A DNA stretch of 64,000 bases from Parasponia andersonii (Eukaryota > Streptophyta > Magnoliopsida > Rosales > Cannabaceae): positions 1,000,823 to 1,064,822 of the forward strand of contig JXTB01000016.1 in the NCBI GenBank assembly GCA_002914805.1. The letters run 5' to 3'. Positions 58,301 to 64,000 of this stretch are shown here, piece after piece (position 1 is the first letter of the stretch; each line of letters opens with the position of its first letter). The notes beneath the pieces were generated by a model that was not told where the DNA came from, ran no database searches, and was given only the letters and a program-made list of their open reading frames with translations. Made by a program: the position numbers and the translations under genes.

Positions 58301-59739
58301 TCAATTTTACTTTTTTAAAATAAATTAACTCATTAGTCTATTATTTTTCACTTTATGTGCAAGATTTTCATTGAAAATTATTTTCTATGAAGTATGTTTC
58401 TAGAATTTTATGATATATTTTGATTTTAAAAAAAATAATCGTATTAATTCGAGTTAATTATCAACTATGTCAAATAAACGTGGGAATTTCAAAATTTGTT
58501 ATCGTGCCATGGTCAAAGTATCGGTTTATCTAGATTTACATTAATAATATAGTAATAACAAACCTCTACTTTTCTTTTTAGAGAGAAAAAAAAAAAAAAA
58601 AAAAAAAAAAAACTAACCACTACTCGTCAAGATAAAAATAAATAAATAAGTACTCTTTTTGTTTGGCAATTGCTTTGCTCAACGAATCTAGCTATTTATT
58701 CTTCTCAAACTAAATTACAAAAATAAAACCCATTCGTGGATATCTTTGTGGGTAAAATACTTTATATTGTTTAGGTATGTATCTTTTCCTCTTCTCCAGG
58801 ACACTTGGCAATTTACACAGTAGCGTAGTGTGGCATTTTCAATTATGAACTTGTTAACTGACAAAAATAACAAATCCCACCGACTAGAAATAATTTTCTT
58901 ATGACGTTCTTTCAGTAAACCGATAAGCAAGTCCCAAGATGGTTTCCTTATCATCCGCACTTTTAATAGGGTTACAGAATATCCGCACTAATGGTATTAA
59001 TGTTTTCATTTATTTGAGTGAGTATTATCTTTAATACATTAAAAAAAAAAAATTCTACTCGGATACTCAAGAAACATAAAGGGGTGCCAATACTATACTA
59101 TCAATTACTAGTTAGCACTGAGTTGGTTAAATTACCGGAAAATAGACGGAAATAGGATCATTTTTAGACGAGATGACTTTCAAAACTAATTTTCGAAGTA
59201 ACTATTTTAAGACTCATAATTTTTATTATAAACAGTAATAGTTATTATGACTGAAATGCTCATAATAAAGGCTAATTCTTGAAACATCATTCTGAAAAAT
59301 AAGCCTAACAAAGTCTATCTCCCGTTGTTGCATGTCTCCATTCTTTGATTTATTCCATAGATTTGTTTAGGTGATAACAAAGCTATATATACTTACATGT
59401 ATACCTGTGCATGAAATACAACCGTAGCTAAAAATCAATTACTATCAAATTTATTTACTGTAAATCTCCCCTAAATGATTATTGATAATATCTAGTTATA
59501 CCATGGACATTCACTTCATAATGTTAGTAGTTAACTAAATACGTTATTTGTTTCAAGAGGATACGTTGAATATAGTTTAAGGGGGAAAAAAAATTATCAA
59601 CCTTTGACATTACTAAAATAGAAAGATATCTCAATTAGTGTGGGTTGAGTAGATATATTGAAGTTCAGATATAAGTTAATTTGCACCGAAATTGATTTTT
59701 ACCTAATGCAGGGTTGTACCAATGGAGTGAGGAATGTAG
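55328..59739. other. AT-rich stretch between element C and the broken BURP exon
   Basis: 4.4 kb of low-complexity AT-rich DNA with T-runs (56080-56098, 57550-57590) and an A-run (58586-58611). Open frames are short and biased. If the lone exon at 43294 belongs to the BURP copy downstream, this is intron. No gene recognised. Confidence 0.55.
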
Positions 59740-61080
59740 CCTAAGCGTGATCAAAGTTACATAGCTGGACATGGAACTGTAGATGGTGAGGAGGGAGAGG
59801 TAGCAGATGACTACATAAACAATCAACCTTACCTAATCGGATACCGTGGCGACATCAAAGAAACAAATAAACCCTATGTAATCAGGTATGGGGGCGCGGC
59901 GCCAAGGAAACGAATGAATATCCCTACATAACATCATATGGGAAAAGCCAAATAGAGAAATAAACATCCTTACATAACCGGATACGGGACGAATGAAGAG
60001 AGAGAGAGACCAAGAAATATCCCTACATTACAGCATATGGGAAAGCCAAGAAGACGAATAAACATCCTTACATAACCGAATATAGGAAGGCCAAAGAGAT
60101 GAATGAAGAGAAAGAGACCAAGGAACATCTGTACATAACATCATTTATGGGAAAGCCAATGAGATGAATGAACATCCTTACATAACTAGGAATGGAAATG
60201 TCGAAGAAAAAAGTCGAAGTACTTGCATCACCGGGTATAGAAATTCTGAAGAGGCCACAGAAACTCCCTCCCAAGATGCAACTCCCAAGTGCAAAAAACA
60301 TATGCACGCACATTCGTTGTCTTGAAATGAAGGCCACAAGCAGGACATGGAAATCATATGCATACACAATCTTCAAATAGCAAAAATCGTACTGAAGCAT
60401 TTCAACCAGGCTTTTTCACCCCAAATGACCTGCATGCAGAAAAGATCATGGCCCTCCACTTTCCCATCCAAGACCAGTCTCGTTTTCTGCCGAAAGATGT
60501 AGCTGAGTCCATTCCTTTTTCAACCTCTCAACTCCCCAACCTTCTCCAGCTCTTCTCGATCTTACAAGGCTCTCCTTAAGCCAAAGATATGGAAGAAACC
60601 CTCCGAGACTGCGGAGTCAAACCCATCAATGGCGAGATCAAGTTATGTGCTACCTCTTTAGAGTCCATGGTTGAATTTGTTCGTAGCATCCTTGGTTCAG
60701 GGGTCAACTTAAGTGTCATATCAACTACCCACCCCGCAATGACTACTGCTCTCACACAGAACTACACTGTTTTGGAAGTCCCCATAGAGGTTTTAGCCCC
60801 CAAAATGGTATCTTGTCATCCTGTGCCTTATCCTTATGCTGTTTTCTTTTGCCACTACTTTGGGTCAGAAACCAAGGTTTTCCAAGTTTCACCAGGTGGC
60901 AACAGTGGCGACAACGTGGAAGCAGTTGCTATTTGCCACATGGACACGTCTGATTGGGATCCCGAACACATCTTGTTTCAACCTCTTGGAGTGAAGCCAA
61001 GCACCTCCTCCCCGGTGTGCCATTTCCTCCCAGCAAATCACCTTGTTTGGGTACCATCACCAACAATAGCAACTGAGTAG
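59740..61080 (+). pseudogene. BURP-domain gene 3, second exon, broken, with repetitive N-terminus
   Basis: A phase-0 acceptor (GAATGTAG) at 59739 leads into PKRDQSYIAGHGTVDG, then seven or eight degenerate units with the core PYITxYGK, spaced 14-22 codons (59800-60250), spread over several frames by small indels. The BURP domain starts at GFFTPNDLHAEKIMALHF (60405), continues LPKDVAESIPFS, then has TAA at 60577-60579 where both intact copies have CAA (SP-Q-AKAM), a single C to T change. After the stop the frame is open to 61080 with CATSLESMVEF and CH-x10-CH-x26-CH-x26-CH, all CH pairs kept. Intact copies 1 and 2 lack the PYITxYGK repeats, so copy 3 was a different BURP subtype. Its first exon is probably the one at 43294. 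Confidence 0.85.
59800..60250 (+). repeat. Coding tandem repeats, PYITxYGK type
   Basis: Units of roughly 42-65 bp containing CCTTACATAACC or CCCTACATAACA and TATGGGAAAGCC. Read in the right frames they give NQPYLIGYRG, NKPYVIRYGG, EYPYITSYGK, KHPYITGYGT, KYPYITAYGK, KHPYITEYRK and EHLYITSF. Length differences between units include non-multiples of three. Confidence 0.8.
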
Positions 61081-62142
61081 ACATGTTCCCTAGTCTATCG
61101 TTTACATACCATGTCTATCACTCAAGTTCTAATAATGTATTCGGCGTTTATGTTCTGTACTTTGTCAAAGTCGTTTCTCTTGTTTGAAGTTTGGTGAGTG
61201 TAACGTGAAGTGCTCACACCTCTTATGGAGGTCGTTTATGTAAAAATAAATAAATATGCCACAGTAGTCTGACATTGTAACTTAGTGTTATGGCCATAAG
61301 CATTCTCCTGAGGTATTATTGTTAAATAGTGAGTACGCCCAAGTGTGCGCATATGCATGTTTCGGTTAGACTCGGGATCAAACAGAAATGGAACATGTTT
61401 GATAGTAAACTTAAATTGGGAGAAGAATAAAAACTCCGCAGCAAGAGATAACATTATTAGTTTGTGTAACCACAAGAACAATGGTGCACTCAGTATATGC
61501 CCAATTTCTTTTCCCACCATAAAGTCAAGGTTATATTGGATGGTGAGCTTCACATTTCTCGCTTGGCTGATTGACGGCCAAATGGCTTATCTGCTCTTAA
61601 ATGAAGGACTGAGGCTCTATAGGTATACATACAGGATTAGCCAATTTTGAAACAGCGGATATCAATTGATGGGTCTCTTAGCACCAGCTTTCCCAAATCC
61701 GTTCCTGACCCGTGAATCATTTACCTGTTTGAAGGATAAATAATGCAACTTCAAACCAGAATTTAAAATTTCATTGTCTTTTTTCTTTTTTTCCCTTAAT
61801 TATTACTATTCATCCTCAACCCTGAAAGTAATTGGTAGGACTAGTTCACTACAATAAGGCATATTTAAACTGAAGCATTTTATATACGATTTTAAAATAT
61901 TACAACAGAGAATGATAATAACTAAACCAAGAGCTAAAAAAATCCACATTTGGAATGTTCTATATATACATCAATAGATGGAAATAAAGAACAAAATTCT
62001 ATGATAGTGAAGCTAAATTAAGACTAGCATATTAAAGTTGAAACATAGATTTGAATACATCGTATTCAAACTGTCAACGGATCATATGAAGTCAATACAT
62101 CGTATCACAAGAAGAGAGACAATACATGTCAACAAAGAGGAA
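61081..62142. other. Convergent intergenic region
   Basis: Holds the 3' flanks of the broken BURP copy (+) and of the LEW1/NUS1-type gene (-). No other gene seen. A possible acceptor at 61725 (AAACAG) is discussed under the LEW1/NUS1 gene. Confidence 0.55.
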
Positions 62143-63297
62143 CTACTTACCAAAGTTTTGGCGCACCATGGTGAACTTGTAAATAGTTTTAACTAGAGAG
62201 CCATATCTCATGAATCTCAGTGGTCCCATATGTCTGTGACACAAAATAACAATTCCAACTTAGTTCAGAAGAAAAGACACGCAAGACCAAGTTTTTCAAC
62301 ACAACAATCCCCAATTGAGGACAATACAGAGAAAAAATTCTGGATGGTACAAAGGACATAAACGTATGAACAAAACCACATCTAGATCTTAAATTCAAAA
62401 CTCTTTAAGAGACAATGACGGAAAAGCAAGAAACTAGGGAGACCATCTACAAAATTTTAAAAATGAAATAAAACTGGTTGTTTTTCAACTACAATAAAAA
62501 CGCAATCTGGATATTTGTAGTTCACATATTCAAATCTAGAATGCATTGTGTTTTCCTGTATGAGATTATAAACAAAATCAGAAGCTAGAACAACAACACA
62601 AATTTGTGGTGAAGAAGATTGATTTCGTATTACAATACAAATTTATTGAAAAAAAAAAGAAATAAAAATAAATAAAGTGAAAGAAAAAAACCTGAGTTCA
62701 TTATAGTTCAAGTTATTAGTCAGTAATGTAAGACAGAAGAAGCACCGCTCTCAAATACAAACCAGACACGAGAAAGATCACTTCTTTATTCAAGAATATG
62801 CACAATTACAACAATTGCTGAACTTTCGAGAGGTTCAGCTCTCTCCACCAGAGATTAACTCTTAATTACTCACAAAACAGTTGCCTGCCCCCAACATACC
62901 ATCCCCTCTATTTATATTCCTCTCATACTCAACTAGCAACCATTATAACCAAACAACTAACAAGAACAACCAACTAACATTGTAACAACCAGCCACCGAA
63001 CAAGCAAGAATCCCTTATATGATTGGGAAGCTTATCAGTCATCAGGAGAAATCTTCCTCAAGCAGAGAAAAGTACCAAGATTGGGTTAACAAGTAAAATA
63101 TACACCTTAAGCAAAGAGTACATTCTTTATAGAAAGTCAACTCAAAATATAAATGTGAGGAAAAAGAAGTGAGAGAGGGAGCATACAATTAAACATTTGG
63201 CTTAATATGAAGCGGTATATAGAATAATGAAGTAAGTGTGCCACAGTCTTTCCATAAATAGTAGTTCAAGTACTGAAATACTCACCATAGAGGTATG

Positions 63298-63336
<39 letters not shown>

Positions 63337-63757
63337 AAACTAATTTAGTAACCTTTTGTGTAGGAATACTCACACAATCTCAGTATATCGGATTCTCCAA
63401 GCAGGGAATCCTAGGTGGCATCTTGCAGGTCCATAGACTAATAGGAGGTCAGGTTCTGGCCCATTGCATCCTTATGGGACAAGTACAATATATCAAAAAG
63501 TCAAATATGACGAGTGCAATCAAAACCAACCAAGAAGCACATTAACAGTACAACAAACCAATAGCTTTTAGTGCCTCAGCCATTTGAGCTTCTGTAAAGA
63601 TTCGCTCCTCCTGATCTCTATCCAAATCAGTGAATGTCATGTACTTCCTAAAAAGTAGGTTAGCTGCTTTAGTCACAGCCTCCTTCCCATCAGAGAATGA
63701 CGCAAATTCCAGAGTCATACAGTTCTGGCTAGCTAACTTGTCATCTTCACCGGCTTC
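62143..63757 (-). CDS. LEW1: LEW1/NUS1-type dehydrodolichyl diphosphate synthase subunit, 3' part
   Basis: Minus-strand gene whose 5' part lies beyond the right edge. Exons 63757-63559, 63470-63374 and 62233-62143; introns of 88 and 1140 bp with GT-AG borders, and phases agree at both junctions. The joined protein has FASFSDGKEAVTKAANLL, RIFTEAQMAEALKAIG, then EPDLLLVYGPARCHLGFP followed by AWRIRYTEIVHMGPL and KFTMVRQNFGK at the stop. These match the plant LEW1/NUS1/NgBR family: the non-catalytic partner of cis-prenyltransferase at the ER that makes the dolichol backbone needed for protein glycosylation. The known C-terminal R-x-G motif of the family is not cleanly seen (RQNFGK). This is an ordinary housekeeping gene and shows no damage in the visible part. 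Exons fall outside long open frames because they are short. Confidence 0.82.
62727..62987 (-). mobile_element. Probable solo LTR in the LEW1 intron
   Basis: On the minus strand it reads TGTTACAATGTTAGTTGG, a TATA box (ATATAAATAGAGG) in the middle and AATAAAGAAGTG polyadenylation-like sequence, ending CTTACA; 261 bp. This is the layout of a short plant LTR. No internal retroelement sequence and no clear target duplication were seen, so borders are provisional. Confidence 0.5.
63298..63334 (+). repeat. Poly(A) run in the LEW1 intron
   Basis: 37 consecutive A about 40 bases from the donor of the 97-bp exon. It could be a retroposon tail or a slippage tract; nothing recognisable precedes it. Confidence 0.85.
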
Positions 63758-64000
63758 CTGTACATGATAAATATTAAGTTGGCTTAGGTGTTGTTCAATT
63801 TCAAATTAAGTAAAGGGTCCATTAAATGATATAAAAAAGTAGTCACCTGCACAAAGATTTTATCGACGTAAAGCGAATATCATAAAACAGTTGTTATTTA
63901 TGTCTTGACGAAGCCTAAAATCATGTGCGGTTCAATGAATCACATAGCACTATACCAGCAGAGAGTAAAAACAAAAGCTATCAAGACAAGTTTCTCCTAA
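63758..64000 (-). other. Intron of the LEW1/NUS1-type gene at the window edge
   Basis: The acceptor CATGTACAG borders the exon at 63757. No further exon can be identified before the window ends. Confidence 0.5.

Noticed and set aside
58715..58960. 81-codon minus-strand frame
   Set aside because: No domain, signal or splice context; consistent with chance in a slightly less AT-rich patch.
59800..60250. Minisatellite of non-coding origin
   Set aside because: The repeats translate to a consistent PYITxYGK core and run directly into a BURP domain, so they are decayed coding sequence.
60068..60400. 110-codon minus-strand frame
   Set aside because: It is antisense to the BURP repeat region and linker; no recognisable features of its own.
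1..64000. tRNA or rRNA genes
   Set aside because: No cloverleaf-capable segment with both A and B boxes at normal spacing was noticed; the B-box at 23005 has poor A-box spacing and is listed only as a possible SINE.

Overview
This is nuclear DNA of a flowering plant, very probably a eudicot. It is AT-rich, has spliced genes with short GT-AG introns, three BURP-domain genes, an organ-specific S2/P4-type gene, a LEW1/NUS1-type gene, and nested plant LTR retrotransposons of the Ty3/gypsy (Tat and chromovirus) and Ty1/copia types. An assembly gap of 112 N lies at 33758-33869. The species cannot be told from the window.

Layout. 1-3305 is the right-hand end of Tat element A, with an antisense spliced gene, polypurine tract and 3' LTR. 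4320-14340 is a decayed copia element with a chromovirus-type gypsy element (4850-11399) inserted in it; the left side of that insert is rearranged (LTR, 345-bp segment, truncated LTR). 15205-16285 is BURP gene 1 (+). 18921-19653 is an organ-specific protein gene (-). 24511-25821 is a 1.3-kb non-autonomous PIF/Harbinger-like element, ending about 320 bp before BURP gene 2 (26140-27166, +). 27908-38720 is Tat element B on the minus strand. 43294-43350 is a lone BURP-type signal-peptide exon with a TATA box and a good splice donor. 44284-55322 is Tat element C on the plus strand, with matching LTRs (592 and 591 bp) and a CTAGC target duplication. 59740-61080 is a broken third BURP gene with a repetitive N-terminus. 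62143-63757 is the 3' part of a dolichol-pathway gene (-) that runs off the right edge.

How the parts relate. The BURP copies lie in the same orientation and form a tandem family later pushed apart by transposons. Copies 1 and 2 share one architecture: a signal-peptide exon of 18-19 codons, one phase-0 intron, then one large exon carrying a complete CH-x10-CH-x26/28-CH-x25-CH domain. The lone exon at 43294 fits the missing first exon of the broken copy at 60 kb, with element C sitting in what was or became the intron.

The three Tat elements each carry, between pol and the 3' LTR and on the opposite strand to gag-pol, a multi-exon gene with its own TATA-like box and 5'-UTR intron. It encodes the 'putative gypsy type transposon' domain (PF04195) followed by a charged linker and a coiled coil. 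All three copies are damaged or incomplete here, but comparing them gives the exon structure. This conserved antisense gene is the least explained component in the window.
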